DNA of 40,006 nucleotides from Caballeronia choica (GCF_001544535.1 NZ_FCON02000069.1:1-40006), one strand, 5' to 3'; shown: positions 1-9,800, counted from the stretch's first letter. Notes: generated from the sequence alone by a model not told the origin. Translations and numbers: made by a program.

Positions 1-508
1 TCCGCAAAAGACAGGATGTAAACAGATTTCTCCAAAAGTTAACAGCCCCCGACCGGATGATTGTCAACACGCCCTAGCGCGTGCCATGCTTCCCGATCCT
101 TTTGTGACAGGTAAGAGACAATCATAAACCGAGCGTCAGTGAGTTGGCGCGCTCTACCTCGCGATCAGTTCGCGCGATTCGGACCCCTCGCTATCCCTGC
201 GAACCGCGCGCGGGTTCTCGCCTCTGCTTGAATGACCGCTTCGGGCTTCAGTTGCGGCCAACGAAGGGGGGAACCTGAGGTCCGACCGGGTCGAACTCAA
301 ATCGTCAACGTTGCCTCCCGTCGCAATCAACCTGAGTGCACATCGAATTGTTTTAAAGCATGTATTCAGGTACGCAGCGACACCTCTCTCTACCTTGCAG
401 AAAAAAGATGCCACTCGTTCCGAATGCCAAGCGCGTGGTTGAAAGAGCCAGCGGTCCTCCACAAGCTAAAATACCCCCACCCCCACCCCCACCCCCACCT
501 CCCCGCAC
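1..508. other. Gene-free region upstream of pyrF
   Basis: No convincing gene is seen. The short open frames here, including a 102-codon one on the minus strand at 154-462, look like neither a known family nor a normally biased coding sequence. Base composition is more mixed than in the flanking genes, as expected of intergenic DNA. A TAAAAT hexamer at 467-472 could be a -10 element for pyrF, but no -35 box lies at a good distance; a TTGAAA at 439-444 is 22 bases upstream, which is too far. The last 35 bases hold the C-rich hexamer array listed separately. Confidence 0.6.
474..497 (+). repeat. (CCCCCA)4 hexamer array abutting the pyrF start
   Basis: Four perfect tandem copies of CCCCCA end 11 bases before the pyrF ATG and are followed by CCTCCCC. 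The array fills the place where a ribosome binding site would be, and no purine-rich Shine-Dalgarno sequence is present. On the opposite strand it reads as four runs of five G separated by single T, plus a fifth short G run, which fits a canonical parallel G-quadruplex motif on the pyrF template strand. Repeat identity and position are directly visible; structure formation and any regulatory role are inference. Confidence 0.9.
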
Positions 509-1321
509 ATGTCCTTCATCACCACCCTCACCACTGCCTGGACGCGCACCCAATCCCTTCTCTGCGTCGGCCTTGACCCCGAGCCATCCAAATTCCCCGC
601 CGACCTAAAAAACCGTCCCGACGCCATCTTCGACTTCTGCCGCGCGATCGTCGACGCAACCGCCCCCTACGCCTCCTCATTCAAACCCCAGATCGCCTAT
701 TTCGCCGCCAACCGCGCCGAAGACCAACTCGAACAGCTAATCGCCCACATCCACGAGAAGCACCCCGGCTTGCCCGTAATCCTCGATGCGAAGCGCGGCG
801 ACATCGGCAGCACCGCCGAGCAGTACGCGCGCGAGGCCTTCGAGCGCTACCAGGCCGACGCCGTGACGGTCAACCCGTACATGGGATTCGATTCGATCGA
901 GCCGTATCTCGCGCACAAGGGACGCGGCGTGATCGTGCTATGCCGCACGTCGAATCCGGGTGGCTCCGACCTGCAGTTTCTCGAAACCGACGGCCGCCCG
1001 CTCTACCACGTCGTCGCGCGCCTCGCGGCAGAAAAGTGGAACGCAAACGGCCAGTTAGGCCTAGTCGTCGGCGCGACGTTTCCGAGGGAAGTCGAAGTGG
1101 TGCGTGGAATCGTCGGCGACATGCCGCTGCTGATTCCGGGCGTCGGCGCGCAGGGCGGCGACGTCGAAGCGACGGTGCGCGCCGGCCGCACGCAAAACGG
1201 CACGGGCATGCTGATCAACTCGTCGCGGGCGATTCTCTACGCGGGCAAGGGCGACGACTTTGCAACCGCCTCGGCCGAAGTCGCGAAGAAAACGCGCGAT
1301 ACGATCAACCTGTACCGCTGA
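509..1321 (+). CDS. pyrF: Orotidine 5'-phosphate decarboxylase
   Basis: PyrF converts OMP to UMP, the last step of de novo pyrimidine synthesis, in the cytosol. The 270-residue length fits the longer OMP decarboxylase type. The N-terminal LCVGLDP strand (18-24) and the catalytic [11 protein letters not shown] block (93-103, with Lys95 and Asp98) are intact, and the phosphate-binding end PGVGAQGGD is present near residue 210. The ATG at 509 is the first start in the frame and matches the expected N-terminus. It has no visible Shine-Dalgarno sequence; a C-rich repeat lies directly upstream instead. The gene stands alone on the plus strand and ends before a strong bidirectional hairpin shared with the converging helicase gene. 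Confidence 0.97.
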   Translation: MSFITTLTTAWTRTQSLLCVGLDPEPSKFPADLKNRPDAIFDFCRAIVDATAPYASSFKPQIAYFAANRAEDQLEQLIAHIHEKHPGLPVILDAKRGDIGSTAEQYAREAFERYQADAVTVNPYMGFDSIEPYLAHKGRGVIVLCRTSNPGGSDLQFLETDGRPLYHVVARLAAEKWNANGQLGLVVGATFPREVEVVRGIVGDMPLLIPGVGAQGGDVEATVRAGRTQNGTGMLINSSRAILYAGKGDDFATASAEVAKKTRDTINLYR

Positions 1322-1391
1322 AATGGCGCCGTCAAAGGCGCGAATGCCGATCAGTCAAGCGAGGCGTAGCGGCTCAAACTGAGTCAGAACC

Positions 1392-1427
1392 AAAAGGCCG
1401 CTCCGGAGTCAATCGGAGCGGCCTTTT
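1392..1427. terminator. Bidirectional rho-independent terminator, pyrF / helicase
   Basis: A perfect 14-bp inverted repeat (1392-1405 and 1414-1427) encloses an 8-base loop. It has A-tracts on the left and six T on the right, so it can end transcription of pyrF from the left and of the helicase gene from the right. Confidence 0.9.
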
Positions 1428-1498
1428 TTGCCTTAACCGCTAAAGGCGAAAAACGCCCTCAAAAAAGCGCCAACAAAAAGCGCCAACAAAAAACCCCA

Positions 1499-4400
1499 TC
1501 ACCCCCCCGGCATCGGCGCAAACAGCGCTTCCAGATCCGCAGGAGAAAACTTCGCCGCGCCGGCCGCATCGTCCGAGAGAATGCTTTCAGCAAGCGCCGC
1601 CTTCCGCCCCTGCATCGCGACGATCTTCTCCTCGATGCTCCCCGCCGCGATCAGCTTGTACACGAACACGGGCTTGTCCTGTCCAAGCCGATGCGCACGG
1701 TCCGTCGCCTGGTTCTCCGCAGCGGGATTCCACCACGGGTCGTAGTGGATCACCGTATCGGCGGCAGTCAGATTCAGCCCAACGCCCCCCGCCTTCAAAC
1801 TGATCAAAAAGAGCGGCACCTTGCCGTCCTGAAAGCGCCGCACCGGCGTCCTGCGATCGGTCGTGTCGCCGGTCAGCATGACGTATGGAATCTCCACCTT
1901 GTCCAGCGCCGCAGCGATGATCGCGAGCATCCCCGTGAACTGCGAGAACACGAGCACGCGCCGGCCTTCCTCGATCAGTTCCGGCAGCATCTCCAGCAGC
2001 AGGTCCAGCTTCGCCGATTCCTCCACGCGCTTCGCCTGCTTCAGCTTGACGAGCGACGGATCGCAGCACACCTGCCGCAACTTCAAAAGCGCATCGAGCA
2101 CGACGATGTGACTGCGCGCGAAGCCATGCGCGGACACCGCCGCGCGCACTTTCTCCTGCATCGCGGAGCGCACCGTTTCGTAGAGATCGCGCTGCGCGCC
2201 TTCGAGATCGACGGTACGCACGATCGTCGTCTTCGGCGGCAGTTCCTTCGCGACCTCATCCTTCTTCCGACGCAGCATGAACGGCCGAATCCGCCGCGCG
2301 AGCAATTCACGCCGCACGCTGTCGCCGTCCTTTTCGATCGGCGTGCGCCAGCGTTTCGTGAAGTCGCGCTGGGTGCCGAGGAACCCCGGCAGCAGGAAGT
2401 CGAACTGCGCCCACAATTCGCCGAGATGATTTTCGAGCGGCGTACCGGTCAGGCATAGTCGATGCCGCGCCTTCAGGCTGCGGATGCTCGCAGCCGCCTT
2501 GGTCGTCGCGTTCTTGACGTACTGCGCTTCGTCGAGGATCAGCAGGTGGTAGTCGTGCAACACGAGCGACTCGTGATCGCGCCACAGCAACGCGTACGTC
2601 GTCAGGATCAGGTCGTGCGCGCCGATCTGATCGAAGCGCTCGTGCCGCGCCGGGCCGTGCAGGTCGAGCACCTTCAGGCCCGGCGCGAACCTGCGCGCTT
2701 CTTCGCACCAGTTATGGACGAGCGTCGTCGGAAGGATGATCAGCGCGGGACGGTCGAGCCGGCCCGCTTCCTTTTCCGCGAGAATGTGCGCGAGCGTCTG
2801 CACGGTCTTGCCGAGCCCCATGTCGTCGGCGAGCACGCCGGAGAGGCCATGTTCGCGCAGGAACTGCATCCAGTTGAGGCCCTCGCGCTGATAGGTCCGC
2901 AGCTCGGCCTGCAGGCCGGCGGGCACGGCGATTTCGCGCGGGCCATGCGCGGATTGCAGGCGGCGCGCGAGGTCCACGACGGCCGTGTCGCCGTGAAACT
3001 GCCAGCGGTGCGTGTCCTCCAGCACGGCGAGCCGGCCGGCGTCGAGTGCGGGAATGCGCAGCGGTTCGCCGTCGCCCATCGAGCTGAAAAGGTCGATCAG
3101 CACGCGCACGACCGGCTTGAGCCGGTTCGCCAGCAGGCGCAAGCGCTCGCCGGCTTCGGTGCGCAGTTCGACGCCTTCGTCATCGGCGATCGAGTCGAGC
3201 TTGCCGCCGAGCCAGCGCCAGTCGCGCCGGAACAGATCGGCAAGCAGCGGCTCCAGGCGAAGCTTGCGCTCGCCCGCCGTGATGCCCATTTCGAGGTCGA
3301 ACCAGCCGTCGCCGGTGTTGTGCGCTGCGCCTTCGATGTCGTCGATGTCGATCACGTTGAAGCGGAATTCGCGCGACATCGACACGCGCCAGCCGTCGCG
3401 GCGCAACTCCGGCAAGACGCCCGCGACGAAACTCTCCCACGCTTGCGGGTCGTTCAGGCCGCGCATCCCTTGGGGAAACGGCTGCGGCCCGTACACGCTT
3501 TGCAGCGAGATCGTTCGCAGACCGGTTTCCGCCAGTTGCGCCATGCGCTGATTTTCAATCGCGACATGGCGTTTGATTTCGAGCAGTTCATCGCCACGAC
3601 GATGAAACAGCGTGCCGGAACCGTCGGCATCGACGCTCAGTCCGTCGTATTCGAAGCTCACCGTCGCGAAATCGAGCGATGTCGCGCGATGGTCGTATTT
3701 GCCGAACCGCGCGACATGCACCGGCAGCGTATCGAGTGTCAGCACGGGCACCGGTTCGGTGTCGATCACGCGGATCTCGCCGGTATCGCGCGAAGGAGGC
3801 AACGGCAATTCGGGCGCGAATTCGCGCAATGCAGCAGCGACGAGCGGCGCTTCCGCAAGCGAAATCGACGGCATCGAGAGATAGTCGGCGAGTTGCCGCG
3901 CGGGGATCGGCGATTCGATGAGGCCGGCTTCGTTCGTCTCGGCGTCGATGTACCAGCGCGGCTCGGTCGCGAGCACGGCGCTCGCGTTCGGACTTGCGCG
4001 CAGCACCGGGCGCAGGCGGTCGCGAGTCTCCGGTGACCAGTCGATCCGTCCCTCGCGGGGCGGCCCTTCGCGCAGTGCCTCGCCGACCTCGGGATGGCCG
4101 GCATGCTTGCCGAGACTGAGGCCGGAGAAGAAGCGACCGGTCGCCAGCAGCTTCGGGACGATGGCGGCACCGTTCGGGCCGCTCAGAACGAAGCTGCCGA
4201 GCGTGTCGTTCGGAATGCGGCCGGGCGTCAGGGCGCGCAGGATCGTCAGGTCGTCGTCGGAGACGAACTTGGCGGGATTCGCAAACGCCGTGTTGCTCGC
4301 GTTCCAGCGTTCGACATCGCGGATCGACCCGTCGACTGCGAGGCGCGTCTTGAATATGTGGAGCACGGGTTGCGTGCGGTCTTCCGTGGTGGCGAGCGCG

Positions 4401-4828
4401 TAAGCCAGTGCATACGTGGCCTGCGACTTCGACGCGCCCGGAATCGTGCTCGCGGGCCGGGCGGCGGCAACGCGCGCGCGGAACCGGTTCAGCCAATCCG
4501 CGACCTCGGGACGCAATTCGCCTGCCTTCTGCTGCTGCGGCGTCGCCAGATTCGCGAGCAGCAAGGCACCGATGTGCTTGCAGTGGAATCCGACCGGACA
4601 CGAGCACACGCCGTGGAACGACACGCGTCCGCGTGCGACACTGAAATGCAGTTCCACCGCATAAGGCGCGCGTTGGGTGCCCTGCACGTAAGCGGTCAGC
4701 GTGTCGCCGACCCAGCGCATCGTCGATACCGCGCCGACATACCGGACCGCCTTGGCTACCGTTCTGGCGTCGAGCCATTTCGTGATCTGCGTTCGATCGT
4801 AGGGAAACGGTGTGGTTGAATCGTTCAT
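1499..4828 (-). CDS. SNF2-family DEAD/DEAH-box helicase with SWIM zinc finger
   Basis: This is a 1109-residue superfamily-2 ATPase of the Swi2/Snf2 type, expected to translocate on double-stranded DNA or displace bound protein; its cellular role is not established. A SWIM zinc finger is near the N-terminus, with Cys75, Cys77, Cys83 and His85 in the CxC-CxH pattern. A long middle region has no motif I recognise. The motor fills the C-terminal half: Walker A in ADDMGLGKT around 667-675, motif II DEAQ around 766-769, motif III LTGTPLEN, and the helicase C lobe from about 960, with SQFTGML and a TDRAHRLGQ arginine-finger motif. All key ATPase residues are intact. It follows cinA after a 114-base gap and may be the last gene of the thiL-pgpA-cinA unit or have its own promoter. 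Confidence 0.93.
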   Translation of the reverse strand: MNDSTTPFPYDRTQITKWLDARTVAKAVRYVGAVSTMRWVGDTLTAYVQGTQRAPYAVELHFSVARGRVSFHGVCSCPVGFHCKHIGALLLANLATPQQQKAGELRPEVADWLNRFRARVAAARPASTIPGASKSQATYALAYALATTEDRTQPVLHIFKTRLAVDGSIRDVERWNASNTAFANPAKFVSDDDLTILRALTPGRIPNDTLGSFVLSGPNGAAIVPKLLATGRFFSGLSLGKHAGHPEVGEALREGPPREGRIDWSPETRDRLRPVLRASPNASAVLATEPRWYIDAETNEAGLIESPIPARQLADYLSMPSISLAEAPLVAAALREFAPELPLPPSRDTGEIRVIDTEPVPVLTLDTLPVHVARFGKYDHRATSLDFATVSFEYDGLSVDADGSGTLFHRRGDELLEIKRHVAIENQRMAQLAETGLRTISLQSVYGPQPFPQGMRGLNDPQAWESFVAGVLPELRRDGWRVSMSREFRFNVIDIDDIEGAAHNTGDGWFDLEMGITAGERKLRLEPLLADLFRRDWRWLGGKLDSIADDEGVELRTEAGERLRLLANRLKPVVRVLIDLFSSMGDGEPLRIPALDAGRLAVLEDTHRWQFHGDTAVVDLARRLQSAHGPREIAVPAGLQAELRTYQREGLNWMQFLREHGLSGVLADDMGLGKTVQTLAHILAEKEAGRLDRPALIILPTTLVHNWCEEARRFAPGLKVLDLHGPARHERFDQIGAHDLILTTYALLWRDHESLVLHDYHLLILDEAQYVKNATTKAAASIRSLKARHRLCLTGTPLENHLGELWAQFDFLLPGFLGTQRDFTKRWRTPIEKDGDSVRRELLARRIRPFMLRRKKDEVAKELPPKTTIVRTVDLEGAQRDLYETVRSAMQEKVRAAVSAHGFARSHIVVLDALLKLRQVCCDPSLVKLKQAKRVEESAKLDLLLEMLPELIEEGRRVLVFSQFTGMLAIIAAALDKVEIPYVMLTGDTTDRRTPVRRFQDGKVPLFLISLKAGGVGLNLTAADTVIHYDPWWNPAAENQATDRAHRLGQDKPVFVYKLIAAGSIEEKIVAMQGRKAALAESILSDDAAGAAKFSPADLEALFAPMPGG

Positions 4829-4942
4829 TCCGGCAATTTCATTGAGTGCGTTGCGCGCGTGCTTGTCGAGTGCGTCTGAGGATCAGAGGCGCGCGCACAA
4901 CCGGAACGCCGCCAGCACGCCGCATGTTGCGGCGCGCCCGGT

Positions 4943-5443
4943 CTAGCGTTCACGCCGCTCCAGCAGGTCCAGCAAGCCACGCAGCGCGTGCGCCGCGGCT
5001 TGCGCGCGAACCTGACCGCGATCGCCCTTGAAAAGCTGCGTCTCGACGGCGGTGTGCAGGCGGTTGCTCCACGCGAACGACACCGTTCCGACCGGCTTCG
5101 AATCGCTGCCGCCCGCCGGACCCGCGACGCCCGTGATCGCCACCGACACCTGCGCGCGGCTGTTGCGCAGCGCGCCTTCTGCCATCGCTTTCGCGACCGG
5201 CTCGCTCACGGCACCGTGCTGGTCGATGAGCGCCGCCGGCACGCCGATCATCTCCGTCTTCGCGAGATTCGAATACGTGACGAAGCCGCGCTCGAACCAG
5301 TTGCTGCTGCCCGAGATATCGGTGATCGCGGTCGCGACCATGCCGCCCGTGCACGATTCCGCCGTGGCGAGCATGAGCCGTTCGTCGCGCAGCTTGTTGC
5401 CGACGCGGATCGCAAGTTGATGAACGACGTTATCGGTAGCCAT
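4943..5443 (-). CDS. pncC: Nicotinamide-nucleotide amidohydrolase (stand-alone CinA C-terminal domain)
   Basis: The 166-residue protein consists of only the CinA C-terminal domain, which in PncC hydrolyses NMN to nicotinate mononucleotide in pyridine nucleotide recycling. Family landmarks are LATAESCTGGMVA (26-38), the FVTYSNLAKTEMIGV stretch and the AITGVAGPAGGSDSKPVGTV block. The N-terminal molybdopterin-binding-like half of full CinA is absent, as in E. coli YgaD/PncC, so this is a normal short form and not a truncation. It lies 37 bases after pgpA on the same strand, which suggests cotranscription with thiL and pgpA. The enzyme activity is inferred from family membership. Confidence 0.93.
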   Translation of the reverse strand: MATDNVVHQLAIRVGNKLRDERLMLATAESCTGGMVATAITDISGSSNWFERGFVTYSNLAKTEMIGVPAALIDQHGAVSEPVAKAMAEGALRNSRAQVSVAITGVAGPAGGSDSKPVGTVSFAWSNRLHTAVETQLFKGDRGQVRAQAAAHALRGLLDLLERRER

Positions 5444-5480
5444 GATGAGGTTGTCTCGAAGGAGCAGGGAAACAGGAGCT

Positions 5481-6014
5481 TCAGGCGGTCATGCGCCAGA
5501 GCGCGATCACGAGCAGCGTAAAGAATGCAGCGACGAGGTCATCGAACATGATGCCGAAACCGCCTTTCAGGTGACGGTCGAAATAGCGGATCGGCGGCGG
5601 CTTCACCATGTCGAAGAAGCGGAACACGATGAACGCCCACAACTGTCCGGTGAACGTGACCGGCGTGACGAACAGCAGCACGAGCCAGAACGCGACGATC
5701 TCGTCCCACACGACCGGCGACGGATCGTCCACGCCCATCTTTGTCGCGGTGAAGCCGCAGAACCAGCAGCCCGCGACGAACCCCACGACGATCAGCGCGG
5801 CCCACTCGGCGACCGTCAGATGCGGATTGAACGCGACGAACGACGCCCACGCGAACAGCGTGCCGACCGTGCCCGGCGCGATCGGCGAGAGGCCGCTGCC
5901 GAAGCCGAGCGACAGGATATGCAACGGATGCGTCAGCATGAAGCGCGCGCTCGCCCTGCGCGATTTCTTCGGCGGAACGGGGGGATCGCTAGCGATCGTC
6001 GGGTCAGTCTGCAT
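5481..6014 (-). CDS. pgpA: Phosphatidylglycerophosphatase A
   Basis: PgpA removes the phosphate from phosphatidylglycerol phosphate to give phosphatidylglycerol at the inner membrane. The 177-residue protein has the family's GFGSGLSPIAPGTVGTL motif (about 37-53), the DDPSPVVWDEIVAFW acidic motif, FRFFDMVKPPPI, and FDDLVAAFF near the C-terminus, with several hydrophobic spans between. An N-terminal stretch of about 25 polar residues precedes the conserved part. Its start overlaps the end of thiL by 11 bases (6004-6014), so the two are translationally linked; thiL-pgpA is a common bacterial pair. Confidence 0.95.
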   Translation of the reverse strand: MQTDPTIASDPPVPPKKSRRASARFMLTHPLHILSLGFGSGLSPIAPGTVGTLFAWASFVAFNPHLTVAEWAALIVVGFVAGCWFCGFTATKMGVDDPSPVVWDEIVAFWLVLLFVTPVTFTGQLWAFIVFRFFDMVKPPPIRYFDRHLKGGFGIMFDDLVAAFFTLLVIALWRMTA

Positions 6015-7026
6015 GAAAATGGTCGAAGCCTTGCAACGTCAGGGAAAGCGGCGCGCCCGCGCGGTCGCGCCAGGCGATGGATGGCGCGTCCGCCGGAGAA
6101 TCGATGGGCTCGATTGTACCGATGCGTGTCACCGGCACGTTCTCCCGCTCGCCGATCCGCTCGACCGCTTCGCGCGCCCCGGCCGGCGCGGTGAAGCACA
6201 GTTCGTAGTCGTCGCCGCCGGCGAGGGCGCAGGCGCGGCGCGCTTCGGCGGGCAGCAGCGCGAGCGCGCGGGATATCGGGACCGCGTCTGCATCGACGAC
6301 CGCCTGCGCGTTCGAGCGCTTCAGGATATGCATCAGGTCGCCGGCGAGGCCATCGGAGATGTCGAGCGCCGCGTGCGCCACGCCGCGCAGCGCGAGCCCG
6401 AGCGCGACACGCGGCTCGGGACGCTCCAGCGCGCGCTTCAGTTGCGCGGCGCAGGCGTCATCGGCCAGGGCCCATTCGCCGCGTAGCAGGCCGAGGCCCG
6501 CGCGCGCGTCGCCGAGCGTGCCGGACACCCAGATATCGTCGCCCGGTTTCGCCGCGTCGCGCCGCAGCGCGGCGTTCGGCGGCACGTCGCCGAATACGGT
6601 GATGCAGATGTTGAGCGGGCCGCTCGTCGTGTCGCCGCCGATCAGCTCGCAGCCGAAGCGTTCGGCGAGCGCGAACAGGCCATCGCTGAACGCGGCGAGC
6701 CAGCGTTCGTCGGCGCGCGGCAGGGCAAGCGCGAGCGTGAACGCGTGCGGCGCGGCGCCCATCGCGGCGAGATCGGACAAATTGACGGCAAGCGCCTTGT
6801 GGCCGAGCGCGTGCGGATCGACGTCGGCGAAGAAGTGGCGGCCTTCGACCAGCATGTCCGTCGATATCGCGAGTTGCTGGCCGGCCGGCGGGACGATCAG
6901 CGCGCAATCGTCGCCGATGCCGAGCGCCGCGCGCGGGACTTTCGCCGCCTCGTTCGGAAGCGGCGGCGTCGATGCACGGGCACGACGGGCGAAAAAACGC
7001 TCGATCAGGGAAAACTCGGAAAGCAT
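6004..7026 (-). CDS. thiL: Thiamine-monophosphate kinase
   Basis: ThiL phosphorylates thiamine monophosphate with ATP to make thiamine diphosphate, the cofactor needed by the transketolase encoded further along. Starting at the ATG whose complement is 7024-7026 gives 340 residues and the typical N-terminus MLSEFSLIERFF. The frame is open 33 codons further upstream, but that extension is not family-like. Seen are GIGDDCAL, the STDMLVEGRHF motif, NLSDLAAMGA, GGDTTSGP, ALDISDGLAGDL and GGDDYEL, the last being the usual C-terminal signature. The gene opens the minus-strand thiL-pgpA-cinA unit and is divergent from maeB. Confidence 0.96.
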   Translation of the reverse strand: MLSEFSLIERFFARRARASTPPLPNEAAKVPRAALGIGDDCALIVPPAGQQLAISTDMLVEGRHFFADVDPHALGHKALAVNLSDLAAMGAAPHAFTLALALPRADERWLAAFSDGLFALAERFGCELIGGDTTSGPLNICITVFGDVPPNAALRRDAAKPGDDIWVSGTLGDARAGLGLLRGEWALADDACAAQLKRALERPEPRVALGLALRGVAHAALDISDGLAGDLMHILKRSNAQAVVDADAVPISRALALLPAEARRACALAGGDDYELCFTAPAGAREAVERIGERENVPVTRIGTIEPIDSPADAPSIAWRDRAGAPLSLTLQGFDHFHAD

Positions 7027-7237
7027 CGTAAGCCCGGAAGGCAAATTAGGAATGGTGGAATGGACATCGGTGCGCGCAATCGCGTTTTTTTTCGGCCGGA
7101 TAAAACGCGCTGGCCAGCCCATCAACGGCGCTGGCGCGCCGGACGCCTTGCGGGCCGGGCGCTTTCGGCTTGTTCCAGTCGCGGCAGTTGCACCCGAATT
7201 GCGCGGATTGCAACCCGAATCGGTGCCTGATTGGCGC

Positions 7238-7243
7238 TACAAT
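7238..7243 (+). promoter_or_regulatory. Possible -10 box for maeB
   Basis: TACAAT lies 43 bases before the maeB ATG in the 259-base divergent thiL/maeB gap. No good -35 hexamer sits at standard spacing, so this is a weak call based on one element. Confidence 0.3.
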
Positions 7244-7285
7244 GCGTTCGAACTTCTATTCTAATCTCGCCTGCCGGCCCGCCTC

Positions 7286-9580
7286 ATGACGACATCCGCC
7301 AATACCAAATTGCGCGAAGCTGCGCTCGATTACCACGAATTTCCGACGCCCGGCAAGATTGCCATCGCGCCGACGAAACAGATGATCAACCAGCGCGACC
7401 TCGCGCTGGCGTACTCGCCAGGCGTCGCGTTCGCATGTGAAGCGATCGTCGAAGATCCGCTGAACGCCGCGCGCTTCACTGCGCGCAGCAACCTCGTCGG
7501 CGTCGTGACAAACGGCACGGCGGTGCTCGGCCTCGGCAATATCGGGCCGCTCGCCTCGAAGCCGGTGATGGAAGGCAAGGCGGTGCTGTTCAAGAAGTTC
7601 GCCGGCATCGACGTGTTCGACATCGAATTGAACGAGATGGACCCGCACAAGCTGGTCGACGTAATCGCCGCGCTCGAACCGACCTTCGGCGGCATCAATC
7701 TGGAAGACATCAAGGCGCCGGATTGCTTCATCGTCGAGCGGGAATGCCGCAAGCGCATGAAGATTCCCGTCTTCCACGACGACCAGCACGGCACGGCCAT
7801 CGTCGTCGCGGCGGCGGTCACCAATGGTCTGAAGGTGGTGGGCAAGAGCATCGGCGAGGTGAAGCTCGTGGCGTCCGGTGCGGGTGCGGCGGCGCTCGCG
7901 TGTCTCGATCTGCTGGTCGATCTCGGCATGAAGCTCGAGAACATTTATGTGACGGATCTGGCGGGCGTGGTCTACAAGGGCCGCGTCGAACTGATGGACC
8001 CGGACAAGGAACGCTTCGCCCGCGAAACCGACGCGCGCACGCTCGGTGACGTGATGGAAGGGGCGGACGTGTTCCTCGGGCTATCGGCGGGTGGCGTGCT
8101 GAAGCCGGAGATGGTGAAGGGCATGGGCACGAAGCCGCTGATTCTCGCGCTCGCCAACCCGACGCCTGAAATCCTGCCGGAACTCGCGCTCGAAGTGCGC
8201 CCGGACGCCGTGCTCGCCACCGGCCGCACCGACTATCCGAATCAGGTCAACAACGTTCTCTGCTTCCCGTTCATCTTCCGCGGCGCGCTCGATGCGGGCG
8301 CGACCACGGTCACGCGCGAGATGGAAATCGCCGCTGTGAACGCGATCGCGGAACTGGCGCGTCAGGAACAAAGCGATATCGTCGCGACGGCTTATGGCAT
8401 TCAGGATTTGTCGTTCGGTCCCGAGTACCTGATTCCGAAGCCGTTCGACCCGCGCCTGATCGTGAAGATCGCGCCGGCGGTTGCGAAGGCTGCGATGGAT
8501 TCCGGCGTCGCGACCCGTCCGATCGAGGACATGGAAGCCTACGAGCAGCATCTCCAGCAGTTCGTCTACCACAGCGGCACGACGATGAAGCCGGTGTTCC
8601 AGCTCGCGCGCAGCGTCGAGCCGGAGAAGAAGCGCATCGTGTTCGCGGAAGGCGAGGAAGAGCGCGTGTTGCGCGCAGTGCAGATCGCCGTCGACGAGAA
8701 GATTGCGCGTCCGATCCTGATCGGCCGGCCGGCGGTCATCGAGCAGCGCCTGCACAAGTTCGGCCTGCGGCTCACGCCGGGCGTGGATTACACCGTCGTC
8801 GACACCGATCACGACGAGCGTTACCGCGATTTCTGGCAGGCGTATCACAAGATGATGGCGCGCAAGGGCATCAGCGCGCAGATGGCGAAACTGGAATTGC
8901 GCCGCCGCACGACGCTGATCGGCGCGATGCTGGTTCAGCGCGGCGAAGCGGACGGCATGATTTGCGGCACGGTATCCACCACGCATCGCCATTTGCATTT
9001 CATCGACCAGGTGATCGGGAAGAAGGAAGGCGCGACGGTCTACGCCGCGATGAACGCGCTGGTGTTGCCGGGCCGGCAGATTTTCCTCGTCGACACGCAC
9101 GTGAACGTCGATCCGACGCCTGACCAGTTGTGCGAAATCACGATAATGGCGGCCGAGGAAGTGCGTCGCTTCGGCATCGAGCCGAAGATCGCGCTGCTGT
9201 CGCATTCGAATTTCGGCACGAGCAACGCGCCGAGCGCGCAGAAGATGCGTGATGTGCTCGCGCTCCTGAAGCAGCACGCGCCAGATCTCGACGTGGACGG
9301 CGAAATGCACGGCGACGTCGCGCTCGATGCGCGCCTGCGCAAAGAGGTGCTGCCGGAATCGACGCTCGAAGGCGACGCGAACCTGCTGATCCTGCCGAAC
9401 ATCGACGCGGCGAATATCTCGTACAACCTGCTCAAGACAGCAGCCGGAAACAACATCGCGATCGGGCCGATCCTGCTCGGCGCGGCGAAGCCGGTGCATG
9501 TGCTGACCGCTTCGGCGACGGTGCGACGTATCGTCAACATGACGGCGTTGCTGGTGGCGGACGCGTCGGCTACGCGCTGA
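7286..9580 (+). CDS. maeB: NADP-dependent malic enzyme, phosphotransacetylase-fused type
   Basis: The 764-residue protein fits the large MaeB class: an N-terminal malic enzyme (about 1-425) that decarboxylates malate to pyruvate with NADP, joined to a C-terminal phosphate acetyl/butyryltransferase-like domain (about 430-760), which in studied homologues is regulatory and usually lacks transferase activity. In the first part [14 protein letters not shown], the [13 protein letters not shown] motif and the Rossmann glycines of [14 protein letters not shown] are seen. In the second, [15 protein letters not shown] and the late [13 protein letters not shown] and [13 protein letters not shown] motifs are recognisable. 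It is a single-gene unit. The start at 7286 gives the expected N-terminus. Confidence 0.96.
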   Translation: MTTSANTKLREAALDYHEFPTPGKIAIAPTKQMINQRDLALAYSPGVAFACEAIVEDPLNAARFTARSNLVGVVTNGTAVLGLGNIGPLASKPVMEGKAVLFKKFAGIDVFDIELNEMDPHKLVDVIAALEPTFGGINLEDIKAPDCFIVERECRKRMKIPVFHDDQHGTAIVVAAAVTNGLKVVGKSIGEVKLVASGAGAAALACLDLLVDLGMKLENIYVTDLAGVVYKGRVELMDPDKERFARETDARTLGDVMEGADVFLGLSAGGVLKPEMVKGMGTKPLILALANPTPEILPELALEVRPDAVLATGRTDYPNQVNNVLCFPFIFRGALDAGATTVTREMEIAAVNAIAELARQEQSDIVATAYGIQDLSFGPEYLIPKPFDPRLIVKIAPAVAKAAMDSGVATRPIEDMEAYEQHLQQFVYHSGTTMKPVFQLARSVEPEKKRIVFAEGEEERVLRAVQIAVDEKIARPILIGRPAVIEQRLHKFGLRLTPGVDYTVVDTDHDERYRDFWQAYHKMMARKGISAQMAKLELRRRTTLIGAMLVQRGEADGMICGTVSTTHRHLHFIDQVIGKKEGATVYAAMNALVLPGRQIFLVDTHVNVDPTPDQLCEITIMAAEEVRRFGIEPKIALLSHSNFGTSNAPSAQKMRDVLALLKQHAPDLDVDGEMHGDVALDARLRKEVLPESTLEGDANLLILPNIDAANISYNLLKTAAGNNIAIGPILLGAAKPVHVLTASATVRRIVNMTALLVADASATR

Positions 9581-9646
9581 ACCCGTTGTTCTCTCGCGGC
9601 GGGGCTCGCAATGGGCCTCGCGCCGCTCGAATCATCCCTGCTCCCC

Positions 9647-9680
9647 AAAAAAAAAGAAGCGTGCCGGCAAGCCGGCACGC
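9647..9680 (-). terminator. Rho-independent terminator facing the minus direction
   Basis: A perfect 10-bp GC-rich stem (9659-9668 and 9671-9680) with a two-base gap is preceded on the plus strand by a run of nine A (9647-9655). Read on the minus strand it is a hairpin followed by T-rich sequence. There is no T-tract on the plus side, so it suits a minus-strand transcript rather than maeB. No minus-strand protein gene lies directly upstream of it. Confidence 0.7.
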
Positions 9681-9800
9681 TCGAGGCATGCAAGGGGATT
9701 TGCGTCTCCTCCAAATCGCAAAGGCGACGGCTGAACGCCGCGAAGCTGGCGACAAGCGAGGCATACATGCCTCCAGACTTCTGAACCCTGCTGAAGCAAG
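9647..9800 (-). ncRNA. Candidate small RNA (hypothetical)
   Basis: The call rests on a strong minus-facing terminator with no protein gene to serve and an AT-rich stretch about 120-200 bases upstream that could carry a promoter (on the minus strand TATCTT and GGATAACAAT occur near 9810-9825). The transcript would contain GGAGGAGACGC-like purine-rich sequence. Both overlapping minus-strand reading frames run through the terminator without a stop, which argues against a small protein. The 5' end is a guess. Confidence 0.3.

Noticed and set aside
154-462. 102-codon minus-strand frame upstream of pyrF
   Set aside because: No homology pattern, no ribosome site seen and atypical codon use.
4918-4934. 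7-bp hairpin between cinA and the helicase gene
   Set aside because: It has no T-tract in the direction of transcription and GC-rich DNA yields such stems often. It is not called a terminator.
9040-9768. Minus-strand frames crossing the orphan terminator near maeB
   Set aside because: They read through a strong terminator and into the antisense of maeB, so a peptide gene is unlikely. The small-RNA interpretation is preferred.
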